Positions 16,604 through 25,899 are shown, counted from the first letter of the stretch. The stretch: 35,765 bases of DNA from Hyphomicrobiales bacterium (GCA_028869185.1 JAGWTA010000025.1:1-35765); one strand, 5' to 3'. The notes: generated from the letters alone by a model not told the origin. A program made the numbers and translations.

Positions 16604-16649
16604 TATTTTATGTTTAAAATATTTAAGGCGAGCAAAGTCAAAATGTCAA
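16604..16649 (-). promoter_or_regulatory. Promoter and operator of the ligase/transporter operon
   Basis: On the minus strand TTGACA (16649-16644), a 17-nt spacer and TTAAAT (16626-16621) form a sigma-70 type promoter. An 18-bp near-palindrome TATTTTAAACATAAAATA (16621-16604) touches the -10 and covers the likely start site. It matches the element at 17300-17317 at 15 of 18 positions. A repressor bound here would block transcription of the ligase operon. Confidence 0.7.
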
Positions 16650-16685
16650 TCGGGCTGAAAAGAATTTTTGTCTTGGGCCGGAGGA

Positions 16686-17225
16686 TCAGCCGGTGCGGCG
16701 CTGAATCAGCGAGCGCTTGAGGTGGGCAAGATCATGCGTGAGGGAAGTCATCTGCGCTTCCGACAGGTCGCCCATCAATTCGCGCAGCCATCCTTCATGC
16801 GCGGTCGCAAGTTGTGAAAAAATGAAGGCGCCGGCCTTGGTTAATTGCACCACGAAAGCGCGGCGATCATTGCTGTCGGTGGTGCGGCTGACGTAGCCGT
16901 CGACGATCAGCCGATCGACCAAAGCTGTCAGATTTCCATTCGAAACCATCATTCTTTTCGACAAATCCGAGAGTCTGAGGCCTTCTGGCTCGCGATAGAG
17001 CTGCGCCATCAGGTCGAAACGCGGCAAGGTCATGTCGTATTCGACCCGGAGGCGATGGCGGATTTCCGCCTCAATGAGATTGGCGCAGGCAAGCAGTCGC
17101 AACCAGAGGCGCAACTGGCGCTTCTCGCCGCCAGGCTCGGAGCGCACAATCGCCTCCACATCATCGTGTGGGGGCAGGCCGGCCTCGTTCAGCAGGTCGG
17201 AGATGGGGGATGTCTCTTTGGGCAT
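16686..17225 (-). CDS. MarR family transcriptional regulator of the aromatic cluster
   Basis: The protein has 179 residues from ATG 17225; an in-frame ATG at 17279 adds an unlikely N-terminus that overlaps the divergent promoter. The winged helix-turn-helix is visible as GLRLSDLSKRMMVSNGNLTA, and the wing contains RTTDSNDRRAF. MarR proteins in aromatic-acid clusters usually respond to the aryl-CoA product. It lies between the ligase operon and the divergent monooxygenase gene. Two copies of a shared operator flank it, so it probably represses both units and perhaps itself. Confidence 0.9.
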   Translation of the reverse strand: MPKETSPISDLLNEAGLPPHDDVEAIVRSEPGGEKRQLRLWLRLLACANLIEAEIRHRLRVEYDMTLPRFDLMAQLYREPEGLRLSDLSKRMMVSNGNLTALVDRLIVDGYVSRTTDSNDRRAFVVQLTKAGAFIFSQLATAHEGWLRELMGDLSEAQMTSLTHDLAHLKRSLIQRRTG

Positions 17226-17279
17226 TGTCGTAGGCGCCTCGTGTCGGCGAATTATTTTTGATTCAGTGCAAGGACGCAA

Positions 17280-17317
17280 TTGACACCTTCATGCTTATAT
17301 ATTTTAATCTTAAAACA
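17280..17317 (+). promoter_or_regulatory. Promoter and operator of the 2-aminobenzoyl-CoA operon
   Basis: TTGACA (17280-17285), a 17-nt spacer and TTTAAT (17303-17308) form a near-consensus sigma-70 promoter. The 18-bp element TATTTTAATCTTAAAACA (17300-17317) contains the perfect inverted repeat TTTTAA-TC-TTAAAA and overlaps the -10. The same element lies in the ligase promoter. It lies 75 bp from the divergent MarR start and could serve both directions. Confidence 0.75.
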
Positions 17318-17336
17318 AATGAGCGGGAGGGTGAGC

Positions 17337-19649
17337 ATGCGCATCGTTTGCATAGGTGGCGGGCCGGCCGGATTGTATTTTGCGCTTCTGATGAAGGCGC
17401 GGCGCCCCGAGCACGTGATCACGGTTGTCGAGCGCAACCGCCCTTACGACACCTTTGGCTGGGGCGTGGTGTTTTCCGATCAGGTCGTTGACGCCATCAC
17501 CAAGGCGGACCCCAAGAGCGCGGCGATCATCGCCGACGCGTTCAACCATTGGGACGACATCGAACTGCGTTTCAAGGGCAAGACCATCCGCACGACCGGG
17601 CATGGCTTCATCGGCATCGGGCGCAAGCACATGCTCAACATCCTGCAGCAGCGCTGCGAGGAATTGGGCGTTGAGCTGGTTTTCGAGCGCGAGGTTGATT
17701 CCGATCTTGAATTTCCGGACGCCGATCTGATCATCGCTTCCGACGGCATCGGCTCGAAGATACGCGAGCGTTACAAGCAGGAATTCGAGCCTGATATCAT
17801 CGTGCGGCCGAACCGCTACATCTGGTTCGGCACGAAAAAGCTGTTCGACGCCTTCACTTTCGATTTCCAGCGCACCGAGCATGGCTGGTTTCAGGCGCAT
17901 ATCTACAAATTCGACGCCAACACTTCGACCTTCATCGTCGAAACGACAGAGGAGACCTTCCTCAAGCACGGCCTCGACAAGCTGGATCAGGAAGACTCGA
18001 TTGCCTTCAGCGAGGCTGTGTTCAAGGATGTGCTGCAGGGCGCGAAGCTGATGACCAACGCCCGCCATTTGCGCGGATCGGCCTGGCTGAATTTCAACCG
18101 CCTGATCTGCGGGCGCTGGAGCCATTTCAACGGCAAGTCGCAAGTGGTTCTGATGGGCGACGCCGCCCATACGGCGCATTTCGCCATCGGTTCGGGCACC
18201 AAGCTTGCCTTCGACGACGCGATCGAACTGACCGAGCAGTTCGAGCGCCTCGGCCATGGCAAGGAGCATCTCCCCGAGGTGCTCGCCGCATATGAGGCCG
18301 AGCGTCGTGTCGGCGTCGCGCGCGTGCAGAATGCCGCCCGCAACGCTATGGAATGGTTCGAGGTGGTGGGGCGCCGCTACGCCGACCAGCTTGAGCCCGA
18401 GCAGTTCATGTATTCCATGCTGACGCGCTCGCAGCGCATCAGCCATGAAAACCTGCGTCTGCGCGACGGGACGTGGCTGGACGGCTTCGAGCGCTGGTTT
18501 GCGGGCGCGGCAGGGGTTCCTGCAACGGCGAGCGAGCGTCCGGCGCCGCCGGTGTTCACGCCTTACACCTGTCGCTCGGTGACCTTGCGCAATCGCGTCG
18601 TCGTATCGCCGATGGCGATGTATTCGGCTACGGATGGCGTGCCGGGCGATTTCCATGTCATGCACCTTGCGGCGCGCGCCTATGGCGGGGCGGCGTTGGT
18701 CTTTGCGGAGATGACCTGCGTTGCCGCCGATGCGCGCATTACGCCCGGCTGTCTTGGGCTGTGGAACGACGAGCAGGCCAAAGGCTTCCGGCGCGTCATC
18801 GATCAGGTGCATGCCGGCGGCGCGAAATTCGGCATCCAGCTTGGGCATGCCGGGCGCAAGGGCGCGACCAGGCGCGCATGGGAAGGTATCGATCAGCCGC
18901 TCGAAAGCGGCGGTTGGCCATTGGTGTCGGCCTCGGCGCTTCCGTACCTGCCAAACAGCGAGGTTCCGCGTGCGGCGACCCGCGCCGACATGGATCGCAT
19001 CCGGGACGAATTCGTTGCCGCCACGCGGCGCGCGGCGGAAATGGGGGCGGACTGGCTGGAGCTTCATGCGGCGCATGGCTACCTGCTGTCGAGCTTCCTT
19101 TCGCCGCTCACCAACCGCCGCACGGACGAATATGGCGGCAGCCATGAGAACCGCGCACGCTACCCGCTGGAAGTTTTCAAGGCGGTGCGCGCCGCCTGGC
19201 CGGCGGACAAGCCGATCTCGGTGCGCCTCTCCTGTCATGACTGGTATCCGGGCGGCAATACGCCGGATGATGCGGCTATCTTCGCGCGCATGTTCAAGGA
19301 GGCCGGCGCCGACATGATCGACTGCTCCTCCGGTCAGGTGGTTAAGGAGGAGAGCCCGGTTTACGGCCGTCTCTTCCAGACCCCCTTCGCGGATCTCATT
19401 CGTAACGAGGTGGGCGTTCCCACGATTGCGGTGGGTGCGATCTCCGACGCTGATCAGGCCAATTCGATCATTGCGGCGGGACGGGCGGATCTGTGCGCGG
19501 TCGCGCGCCCGCATCTTGCTGATCCGGCCTGGACGCTGCACGAGGCGGCCAAGCTCGGGCTGAAGACCGTCGCCTGGCCGAAGCAATATGTCTCCGGCAA
19601 GTGGCAGTATGAAACAAACCTCGAGCGCGCCGCCGCTGTTGCAAAATAG
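17337..19649 (+). CDS. abmA: 2-aminobenzoyl-CoA monooxygenase/reductase (fused flavin hydroxylase and OYE domains)
   Basis: The protein has 770 residues from ATG 17337 (GGGAGG 6 nt upstream). Residues 1 to about 390 are a class A flavin monooxygenase: FAD site [11 protein letters not shown] near the start and [20 protein letters not shown] from about residue 275. From about residue 405 follows an Old Yellow Enzyme domain: [20 protein letters not shown], the active-site block [20 protein letters not shown], and [14 protein letters not shown]. This two-domain layout matches the Azoarcus evansii enzyme that hydroxylates and then reduces 2-aminobenzoyl-CoA to a non-aromatic product. Databases often label such proteins bifunctional salicylyl-CoA 5-hydroxylase, but the separate OYE domain and the Rid-family partner favour the amino substrate. 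Confidence 0.85.
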   Translation: MRIVCIGGGPAGLYFALLMKARRPEHVITVVERNRPYDTFGWGVVFSDQVVDAITKADPKSAAIIADAFNHWDDIELRFKGKTIRTTGHGFIGIGRKHMLNILQQRCEELGVELVFEREVDSDLEFPDADLIIASDGIGSKIRERYKQEFEPDIIVRPNRYIWFGTKKLFDAFTFDFQRTEHGWFQAHIYKFDANTSTFIVETTEETFLKHGLDKLDQEDSIAFSEAVFKDVLQGAKLMTNARHLRGSAWLNFNRLICGRWSHFNGKSQVVLMGDAAHTAHFAIGSGTKLAFDDAIELTEQFERLGHGKEHLPEVLAAYEAERRVGVARVQNAARNAMEWFEVVGRRYADQLEPEQFMYSMLTRSQRISHENLRLRDGTWLDGFERWFAGAAGVPATASERPAPPVFTPYTCRSVTLRNRVVVSPMAMYSATDGVPGDFHVMHLAARAYGGAALVFAEMTCVAADARITPGCLGLWNDEQAKGFRRVIDQVHAGGAKFGIQLGHAGRKGATRRAWEGIDQPLESGGWPLVSASALPYLPNSEVPRAATRADMDRIRDEFVAATRRAAEMGADWLELHAAHGYLLSSFLSPLTNRRTDEYGGSHENRARYPLEVFKAVRAAWPADKPISVRLSCHDWYPGGNTPDDAAIFARMFKEAGADMIDCSSGQVVKEESPVYGRLFQTPFADLIRNEVGVPTIAVGAISDADQANSIIAAGRADLCAVARPHLADPAWTLHEAAKLGLKTVAWPKQYVSGKWQYETNLERAAAVAK

Positions 19650-19720
19650 AGAGCGCTCACAGGCCATGGAACACGGGACCGGACAGGCCTCATGTTCGCT
19701 CTCGTGTGGGAGGAACGATC

Positions 19721-20494
19721 TTGACGCAGCTGGCAAGGCAACATGCGCTGGTGACTGGCGCGGGTGGCGGCATTGGCGAAGCGATCGCCCTGGCCCTGTC
19801 CGAGGCAGGCTATGCTGTTACTCTGGCCGGGCGGCGACGCGAGCCGCTGGCCCGCGTAGCTGAAGCCTGTCACGGACCAACCTTCATCGCGGATGCGTTT
19901 GATGTCACGGATCGCGCAGCGATCGAACGCGGTATGGCGGCGGCGCGCGTCGCATTCGGCCCCGTGTCGGTGCTGATCAACAATGCGGGCGCGGCGCCGA
20001 GCGCTCCGTTCGAGAAAACCAGCGCTGATATGTGGAGCCACGTGCTGGCGGTCGATCTCGGCGGCGTTTTCCACGTCACGCAGGCCGCGCTGGCCGATGT
20101 GAAAGCGGCAGGGCAAGCGGGGCGCATCATTTCCATCGCCTCGACGGCGGGGCTGAAGGGCTACGCTTATGTCTCGGCCTATTGCGCGGCAAAGCATGGC
20201 GTTATCGGCCTCACGCGCGCATTGGCGCTGGAGCTGGCGGGCGCCGGCGTCACCGTAAATGCAATCTGCCCTGGCTTTACCGATACGCCGCTGATTTCCG
20301 CGGCGCTCGACGGCATCGTCCAGAAAACCGGCCGCACGCTTGAGGCGGTGAAGGCGGAATTCGTCAAAGCCAATCCACAGGGACGGCTCATCCAGCCTGA
20401 CGAAGTTGCGGCCACGGTGCGTTGGCTTGTCTCGCAAGATGCCGGTTCGATCACCGGCCAGTCGATCGCCGTTGCCGGCGGAGAGGTGATGTAA
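19721..20494 (+). CDS. Short-chain dehydrogenase (3-hydroxyacyl-CoA dehydrogenase type)
   Basis: The protein has 257 residues using a TTG start at 19721, chosen because GGAGG lies 7 nt upstream; a GTG at 19706 sits before that site. The NAD(P) motif is TGAGGGIG (12-19), the NNAG motif is at 87-90, and the catalytic set is S141, Y154 and K158 (SAYCAAK). Classical SDRs of this length oxidise hydroxyl groups of acyl-CoA or alicyclic intermediates. It follows the monooxygenase/reductase by 71 nt and its TAA overlaps the next ATG (TAATG). It probably handles a ring-hydroxy intermediate. Confidence 0.88.
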   Translation: MTQLARQHALVTGAGGGIGEAIALALSEAGYAVTLAGRRREPLARVAEACHGPTFIADAFDVTDRAAIERGMAAARVAFGPVSVLINNAGAAPSAPFEKTSADMWSHVLAVDLGGVFHVTQAALADVKAAGQAGRIISIASTAGLKGYAYVSAYCAAKHGVIGLTRALALELAGAGVTVNAICPGFTDTPLISAALDGIVQKTGRTLEAVKAEFVKANPQGRLIQPDEVAATVRWLVSQDAGSITGQSIAVAGGEVM

Positions 20495-21339
20495 TGTCAA
20501 AAAGCGCCATGAACTCTATGCTGCGTCCCTTCCAGGCATTCAAAGCCGAGCATTTCCGCTTTGAAACCAGCGCCGATGGACGCGTTGCATCAATCCATCT
20601 CAATCGCCCGGATCGCAAGAATCCGCTCACTTTCGACAGCTACGCCGAATTGCGCGATCTGTTCCGCGATCTCGTCTATGCCTCGGATGTCCGCACTGTC
20701 GTTCTGATGGGCGAGGGCGGCAACTTCTGCTCCGGCGGCGACGTGTTCGAAATCATCGAACCTTTGACGAAGATGGCGATGCCTGATCTGCTCGCCTTTA
20801 CCCGCATGACTGGCGATCTCGTCAAGGCGATGCGTCGGTGCCCTCAACAAATCATTACGGCGGTGGATGGCGTCTGCGCCGGCGCCGGCGCGATTCTCGC
20901 CATGGCCTCCGATCTGCGCATCGCGACGCCGGAGGCCAAAACAGCGTTCCTCTTCACCCGCGTCGGACTGGCGGGGGCGGATATGGGCGCTTGCGGAATA
21001 TTGCCGCGCATCATCGGGCAGGGACGCGCTGCGGAATTGCTCTACACAGGTCGCGCCATGAGCGCGCAGGAAGGCCATGCCTGGGGGTTCTACAATGCGC
21101 TTCATCCGGCCGGCGAGCTGGCTGCGGCGGCGCAGACGCTCGCACGCAATCTGGCGGACGGGCCGTGGTTCGCGCATGGCGTAACCAAAACCATGCTCAA
21201 CCAGGAATGGGCGATGGGCCTCGACGAAATGATAGAGTCCGAAGCGCAGGCGCAGGCGATCTGCATGGCGACAGGGGATTTCCGCCGCGCTTTCGAGGCC
21301 TTTGCCGCCAAGCGCAAACCCGTCTTCGAAGGCAATTGA
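20494..21339 (+). CDS. Crotonase superfamily protein lacking both hydratase glutamates
   Basis: The protein has 281 residues and its ATG overlaps the SDR stop. The crotonase fold is clear: [20 protein letters not shown], the oxyanion-hole block GNFCSGGD (76-83), and [20 protein letters not shown] (123-142). In enoyl-CoA hydratases two Glu residues act as base and acid, in GGG-x-E-L and in x-P-E-[IV]. Here the first is I134 and the second falls at T155/R156. The protein should still bind a CoA thioester, but ordinary hydration is doubtful. Isomerisation, ring-opening hydrolysis or a lyase step are alternatives. Confidence 0.85.
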   Translation: MSKSAMNSMLRPFQAFKAEHFRFETSADGRVASIHLNRPDRKNPLTFDSYAELRDLFRDLVYASDVRTVVLMGEGGNFCSGGDVFEIIEPLTKMAMPDLLAFTRMTGDLVKAMRRCPQQIITAVDGVCAGAGAILAMASDLRIATPEAKTAFLFTRVGLAGADMGACGILPRIIGQGRAAELLYTGRAMSAQEGHAWGFYNALHPAGELAAAAQTLARNLADGPWFAHGVTKTMLNQEWAMGLDEMIESEAQAQAICMATGDFRRAFEAFAAKRKPVFEGN

Positions 21340-21355
21340 ACGGATAAATCGCATC

Positions 21356-22552
21356 ATGGCGCACCATCTCTCACCTCCACGCCTGCGACCGGATTCCGGT
21401 CATCTCTCCTGGCCGTTCTTTGCGCCTTGGCACGCGCAGTTTCGTGAACAGCTCGACGCCTTCGCTCAGTCCGACGCCATGAAAGGGATCGATCATGCGG
21501 ATACGGACGCCGCCTGCCGCAGGCTGGTGAAAGAGCTGGGCGCCGCCGGGCTTCTGACCGCTGCGGTGGCGGAAGCTGACGGGGATGCGCAAAGCATCGA
21601 TTCGCGCATGCTTTGTCTCGCCCGCGAGACCTTGGCCTGGCATGATGGTTTGGCGGATTTCGCCTTTGCCATGCAGGGGCTCGGCTCTGGCGCGATTGGC
21701 GTCGCAGGCACGCCCAACTTGCGCAAGACCGTGCTGCCAAAGGCCCGCTCCGGCGAATGGATCGCCGCCTTTGCCCTGTCCGAAAAAGAGGCCGGGTCGG
21801 ATGTTGCGGCGATGACCTGCGCGGCCAGACGCGAGAATGATCATTTCATTCTCGATGGCGAGAAGACCTGGATTTCCAATGGCGGCATCGCCGATTTCTA
21901 CTGCGTAGTCGCACGCACGGGCGAAGCGCCGGGAGCGCGCGGGCTTTCCGCCTTCGTGGTTTTCGCCGATGATCCGGGTTTCTCGATCGCCGAACGCATT
22001 GATGTGATCGCTCCGCATCCGCTGGCGACCATTCGTTTCGACAATTGCCGCATCCCGGCGGATCGTCTTCTTGGCAAGCCCGGCGAGGGCTTCAAGATCG
22101 CCATGCGCACGCTGGATATTTTCCGCGCCTCCGTCGCCGCCGCGGCGCTGGGTTTCGCCCGTCGCGCGCTTGACGAAGCGCTGGCTCATGCGGCCTCGCG
22201 CCGGATGTTTGGCGGTTTGCTGGGCGATCTGCAGTTCACGCAGGGCGCAATCGGCGAAATGGCCAGCGAGATCGATGCGGCGATGCTTCTGACCTATCGC
22301 GCGGCCTGGCGCCGCGATGTGCAACGCCTGCCAACCACGCGCGAAGCCGCCATGGCAAAACTGGTCGCAACGGAGAACGCGCAAGGCGTCATCGATCGTG
22401 CGGTGCAGATGTTTGGCGGGCGCGGCGTTCGGTCTGGCGAAATGGTGGAGCGTCTTTACCGCGAAATCAGGGCTCTGCGAATCTACGAAGGCGCAAGCGA
22501 AGTCCAGAAACTCATTATCGCACGCGATCTGCTGAAGGAAATCAACGCATGA
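21356..22552 (+). CDS. Acyl-CoA dehydrogenase
   Basis: The protein has 398 residues from ATG 21356, 16 nt after the crotonase stop. Family blocks are [33 protein letters not shown], the FAD block [20 protein letters not shown] and the C-terminal [19 protein letters not shown], with the expected catalytic base at E378. It oxidises an acyl-CoA at the alpha-beta position and passes electrons to ETF. It is less typical than the next gene and probably acts on a ring-derived CoA ester unique to this route. The two dehydrogenase genes overlap as ATGA. Confidence 0.88.
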   Translation: MAHHLSPPRLRPDSGHLSWPFFAPWHAQFREQLDAFAQSDAMKGIDHADTDAACRRLVKELGAAGLLTAAVAEADGDAQSIDSRMLCLARETLAWHDGLADFAFAMQGLGSGAIGVAGTPNLRKTVLPKARSGEWIAAFALSEKEAGSDVAAMTCAARRENDHFILDGEKTWISNGGIADFYCVVARTGEAPGARGLSAFVVFADDPGFSIAERIDVIAPHPLATIRFDNCRIPADRLLGKPGEGFKIAMRTLDIFRASVAAAALGFARRALDEALAHAASRRMFGGLLGDLQFTQGAIGEMASEIDAAMLLTYRAAWRRDVQRLPTTREAAMAKLVATENAQGVIDRAVQMFGGRGVRSGEMVERLYREIRALRIYEGASEVQKLIIARDLLKEINA

Positions 22553-23736
22553 GCAAGATTCGAGACCATTTCGACTGGGCAGACCCGTTCCTGCTCAGCG
22601 CTTCACTCACCTCCGAGGAAGTGATGGTGATGGACACGGCGCGGGCCTACGCGCAGGACAAGCTCGCTCCGCGCGTGCTCGAGGCTTTCCGCCATGAGCG
22701 CACTGACGCCGCGATTTTCCGGGAAATGGGTGAACTGGGCCTGCTTGGCGCCACCATCCCTGAGAAGTTCGGCGGCGCCGGTCTCGGCTATGTCGCATAC
22801 GGGCTGATTGCGCGCGAGGTGGAGAGGGTCGATTCCGGCTATCGCTCCATGATGAGCGTGCAATCCTCGCTCGTCATGGTTCCGATCAACGAATTCGGCT
22901 CCGAGGCGCAGAAACAGAAGTATCTGCCCAAGCTCGCCTCCGGCGAATGGATCGGCTGTTTCGGTTTGACCGAGCCAAATCATGGTTCCGACCCCGGCTC
23001 GATGGAGACGCGGGCTCGCAAGGTGCAGGGCGGCTACAGCCTCACCGGCGCCAAGATCTGGATCACCAACAGCCCGATCGCCGATGTCTTCGTTGTCTGG
23101 GGGAAGACCGAGGACGGTCTCATTCGCGGGTTCATTCTGGAAAAGGGTTGGAAGGGGCTTTCCGCACCGGCCATTCACGGCAAGGTGGGTCTGCGCGCCT
23201 CCATCACCGGCGAGATCGTCATGGACGGGGTGTTCGTGCCGGAAGAGAATCTGATGCCAGGCGTAACGGGGCTGAAAGGTCCGTTTACCTGCCTCAATTC
23301 TGCGCGCTTCGGCATCGCCTGGGGGGCGCTGGGCGCCGCGGAAGATTGCATGGCTGTCGCGCGACAATATGTGCTGGACCGCAAGCAGTTCGGGCGTCCG
23401 CTGGCCGCCAACCAGCTTGTTCAGAAAAAGCTTGCCGACATGCTGACCGAGATCGCGCTTGGCCTGCAAGGCTGCCTGCGGCTCGGGCGCCTGAAAGAGG
23501 AGGGCCATCCGCCGGTGGAGCTCACCTCCATCATCAAGCGAAACTCATGCGGCAAGGCGCTTGATATCGCGCGTGTTGCGCGTGATATGCTCGGCGGCAA
23601 CGGAATCGCGGATGAATTCGGCGTCGCACGGCATCTGGTGAATCTCGAGGTCGTCAACACCTACGAGGGAACCCATGATATTCACGCGCTGATCCTCGGC
23701 CGCGCGATCACGGGCATTGCCGCTTTCGCAAACTAG
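22549..23736 (+). CDS. gcdH: Glutaryl-CoA dehydrogenase
   Basis: The protein has 395 residues, the usual length. Diagnostic features are [17 protein letters not shown] with the carboxylate-binding Arg at R99, [18 protein letters not shown], and the C-terminal [20 protein letters not shown] with catalytic E373. The enzyme oxidises and decarboxylates glutaryl-CoA to crotonyl-CoA, with ETF as acceptor. Its location inside the aromatic operon implies that ring degradation delivers a C5 or C7 dicarboxyl-CoA, linking the pathway to central beta-oxidation. It overlaps the preceding dehydrogenase by 4 nt. Confidence 0.92.
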   Translation: MSKIRDHFDWADPFLLSASLTSEEVMVMDTARAYAQDKLAPRVLEAFRHERTDAAIFREMGELGLLGATIPEKFGGAGLGYVAYGLIAREVERVDSGYRSMMSVQSSLVMVPINEFGSEAQKQKYLPKLASGEWIGCFGLTEPNHGSDPGSMETRARKVQGGYSLTGAKIWITNSPIADVFVVWGKTEDGLIRGFILEKGWKGLSAPAIHGKVGLRASITGEIVMDGVFVPEENLMPGVTGLKGPFTCLNSARFGIAWGALGAAEDCMAVARQYVLDRKQFGRPLAANQLVQKKLADMLTEIALGLQGCLRLGRLKEEGHPPVELTSIIKRNSCGKALDIARVARDMLGGNGIADEFGVARHLVNLEVVNTYEGTHDIHALILGRAITGIAAFAN

Positions 23737-23745
23737 GACGCGGAT

Positions 23746-23973
23746 ATGCCTTCATCGCCACCCGGCGTCTCGAATTCGCAGATGGCGACTCCACCGGAGA
23801 AGGTTGGCTCCGTTTCTCTCAAACGTCTCCACGAAGTCGCCACCCGTGGGCGCGCGCTTTGGCGGGCGCAGCAACGCGTGGTGGCGACATCGCTGGAATC
23901 CCATTGCGCCCTGTCTTGGCCCCAGACGCTGCGGCAGGCGCTATACGAGCGCCATAAGAGGAATTTGTCATGA
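23746..23973 (+). CDS. Small unrecognised protein, translationally coupled to the Rid gene
   Basis: A 75-residue frame starts at ATG 23746, 9 nt after the gcdH stop, and ends with ATGA overlapping the next gene. Its third codon positions are mostly G or C, like its neighbours. It has a polar, Pro-rich N-terminus (about 20 residues) and then a basic, probably helical part with RALWRAQQRVVATSLESHCA. No signal peptide or membrane segment is seen. I do not recognise a family. Its fixed place between gcdH and ridA suggests a real gene, but without comparison it could be a chance frame. Confidence 0.5.
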   Translation: MPSSPPGVSNSQMATPPEKVGSVSLKRLHEVATRGRALWRAQQRVVATSLESHCALSWPQTLRQALYERHKRNLS

Positions 23974-24362
23974 TCGAAATCGTTCAGCCTGAAGGTTGGG
24001 CCAAGCCCAAGGGCTATTCCAACGGAATACTCGCTACTGGCCGCAGTCTCTATGTGGGCGGTCAGATCGGCTGGAACTCGCAATGCGTGTTCGAGACGCT
24101 CGATCTCGTCGCGCAGTTCCGCCAGACCCTGCAAAACGTCCTCGATGTGGTGCATACGGCCGGAGGCAATGCCTCGCATATCGTGCAGATGACCTGGTAC
24201 CTGACCGACAAAGCCGAATATGCCTCGCGCCTCAAGGAAATCGGCGAAGTCTATCGGGCCCTGATGGGTCGCCATTACCCCGCCATGGCGGCGGTGGAGG
24301 TCAAGGCATTGGTCGAGCCGGAGGCGCGGATCGAGATACAGGCCATCGCTGTGCTGCCCTAA
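23970..24362 (+). CDS. Rid (YjgF/YER057c/UK114) family protein lacking the RidA arginine
   Basis: The protein has 130 residues, the standard Rid length, with GYSNGILATGRSLYVGGQIG near the N-terminus and RIEIQAIAVLP at the end. Archetypal RidA uses Arg105 in the PAR-S/T-x-VEV block to bind the imine substrate. Here that block reads YPAMAAVEV, with M106 in place of the Arg. Rid subfamilies without this Arg include 2-aminomuconate deaminases and others tied to aromatic catabolism. In this operon it may remove the amino nitrogen from the enamine/imine formed after ring reduction. Its start overlaps the small upstream gene. Confidence 0.9.
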   Translation: MIEIVQPEGWAKPKGYSNGILATGRSLYVGGQIGWNSQCVFETLDLVAQFRQTLQNVLDVVHTAGGNASHIVQMTWYLTDKAEYASRLKEIGEVYRALMGRHYPAMAAVEVKALVEPEARIEIQAIAVLP

Positions 24363-24508
24363 AGCGCAGCGTGTTCGACGACCATTGGGTACGCGATCAG
24401 CAGGCCGGACAGATCCGGGAATTGTCCGGAAAGAAGCCGCGACCATGACCGGCCGCCCGGAGACCATCCGCCCGCGGGCGGTGGCTTCGTTGCGCTCTCA
24501 GCCCGGTT

Positions 24509-24607
24509 TTCGATGTCGATAATCGCCTGAAGCGGCTTCGCGACCTCGGCGATCGATTCGAAGCATTTCGCTCAGCGGTGGACTTCGAGATATTCCGCGC
24601 TCGCTGA
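24509..24607 (+). pseudogene. Remnant of an IS5-type transposase
   Basis: One frame reads FDVDNRLKRLRDLGDRFEAF, continuing RSAVDFEIFRAR to a TGA at 24605-24607. This closely resembles the N-terminal region of IS5-family transposases (the D-x-R-L-x-x-L-x-x-LGD motif followed by a VDFE-x-FR block). No start codon, catalytic domain or clear terminal repeats remain, so it is a degraded fragment. It lies between the convergent Rid and 2-hydroxy-acid dehydrogenase genes and marks a possible insertion boundary between two catabolic modules. Confidence 0.6.
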
Positions 24608-24647
24608 CGGCGGCCCAAAAATCTGCCCGACGAGCGCTCCGGATTTC

Positions 24648-25880
24648 TTATTCAATGACGTTCGGTCGGGGATCGCCGGCGCAACTTGCGGCGCGCATTA
24701 TGGCGTATGGACCGGAACTGGCGTGATCGAGGATTGCCGCATCGATCTTGTCGACGCAATCGACGCCGCAAAGCGCCATCGCCACATGCTGTTCCTTCTG
24801 GAATGTCTGCATCATTTTCTTGAGCGCGGCTTCTCCGCCCGCCGCAATCGCATAGGCCCAAGGCCGTCCGATGAGCACGCCATTTGCGCCCAGCGCCAGC
24901 GCGCGCACCACGTCGAGCCCGCTGCGCACGCCGCCGTCCATGAAGATTGCGGCGCGATCGCCGACTGCTTGCGCCACGCGCGGCGTCACGGAAATGGACG
25001 AGGCTACGCCGTCGAGCTGTCGACCGCCATGGTTGGAAACAATCACGCCATCGGCGCCCGCCTTTACTGCGAGCAGCGCATCTTCAGGCGAAAGTACGCC
25101 TTTGATCACGAGCGCGCCGCGCCAGATGCCGCGCAGCCATTCAATGTCCGCCCAGGTGACGGATGCGTCGAACTGGCTCTCGACCCAGGCGCGAAATTCC
25201 GCCGGATTTTTCGCATTCGGCACATATGCGGCAAGATTGCCAAAACCGTGTGGCTTGCCCTTGATCGCGACATCGACAAGCCAGGCGGGATGCGAAACAT
25301 ACGACAGAAGCCCCGAGCGCAAGCGGCCCAAAGCGTTCGTCCCGCCTGCAATGCCGTTGCGCACATCGCGATAGCGAGCGCCAATGACCGCAAGATCGAC
25401 GGTGAAGACCAGCGTGCGCACGCCGACGCTCCAGGCGCGCTCGAGCATTTCCCGCACGATCGCGCGATCGCGCAGCATGTAGAGCTGAAACCAGAATGGC
25501 GCGCTTGAGACTGCAGCAATCTCTTCCAGCGAACAGATGGAAACAGTCGACAATGTGAAGGGAACGCCGGCGGCGTCGGCCGCGCGCTTGGCCTGCGCTT
25601 CGCCGCGCCGCGCGAGCATGCCGCCCATGCCGACCGGCGCGAGCGCCACCGGCATCGAGGCGTGCAGTCCCAGCAGTTTCGCAGACGTATCGACGCGCGA
25701 AACATCGCGCATGACGGTCTGGCGCAATGCGATCTGACGGAAGTCGGCGACGTTGCGCGCGAGGGTTGCTTCGTCGTAGGCGCCGCCGTCGACATAATCG
25801 AACAGAAAACGCGGCAGGCGCCGTTCGGCGCGCCGCCGATAATCGTCCGGGGAGGCGGGAACGAGGTCCATCGTGGGCAT
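24648..25880 (-). CDS. FMN-dependent 2-hydroxy-acid dehydrogenase (LldD/mandelate dehydrogenase family)
   Basis: The protein has 410 residues from ATG 25880. The family opening FLFDYVDGGAYDEATLARN is present, followed by APVGMGGMLARRGEAQAKRA. The catalytic His/Arg block SNHGGRQLDG and the FMN phosphate motif DGGVRSGLDVVRALALGANG are intact. Such enzymes oxidise L-lactate, mandelate or similar 2-hydroxy acids to 2-oxo acids, often at the membrane. It is the last gene after the indolepyruvate-type oxidoreductase and a GMC oxidoreductase, 19 nt behind the latter. It may supply the 2-oxo acid to that oxidoreductase; the substrate is not determinable. Confidence 0.9.
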   Translation of the reverse strand: MPTMDLVPASPDDYRRRAERRLPRFLFDYVDGGAYDEATLARNVADFRQIALRQTVMRDVSRVDTSAKLLGLHASMPVALAPVGMGGMLARRGEAQAKRAADAAGVPFTLSTVSICSLEEIAAVSSAPFWFQLYMLRDRAIVREMLERAWSVGVRTLVFTVDLAVIGARYRDVRNGIAGGTNALGRLRSGLLSYVSHPAWLVDVAIKGKPHGFGNLAAYVPNAKNPAEFRAWVESQFDASVTWADIEWLRGIWRGALVIKGVLSPEDALLAVKAGADGVIVSNHGGRQLDGVASSISVTPRVAQAVGDRAAIFMDGGVRSGLDVVRALALGANGVLIGRPWAYAIAAGGEAALKKMMQTFQKEQHVAMALCGVDCVDKIDAAILDHASSGPYAIMRAASCAGDPRPNVIE

Positions 25881-25899
25881 GCCAGCGACTCCGGCGCCG

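Noticed and set aside
17310-19736. Long minus-strand open frame (808 codons) opposite the monooxygenase/reductase
   Set aside because: It is the antisense shadow of a high-GC gene with clear domains; the antisense product has no recognisable family and is rich in Arg, His and Ala.
24405-24429. Inverted repeat CCGGACA / TGTCCGG after the Rid gene
   Set aside because: The stem could be part of a terminator, but neither side is followed by a T-run and the 11-nt loop is long. Not enough to call.
23733-24467. Minus-strand frame of 244 codons covering the small gene and the Rid gene
   Set aside because: The plus strand encodes a clear Rid protein; the antisense frame has no ribosome site or family similarity.
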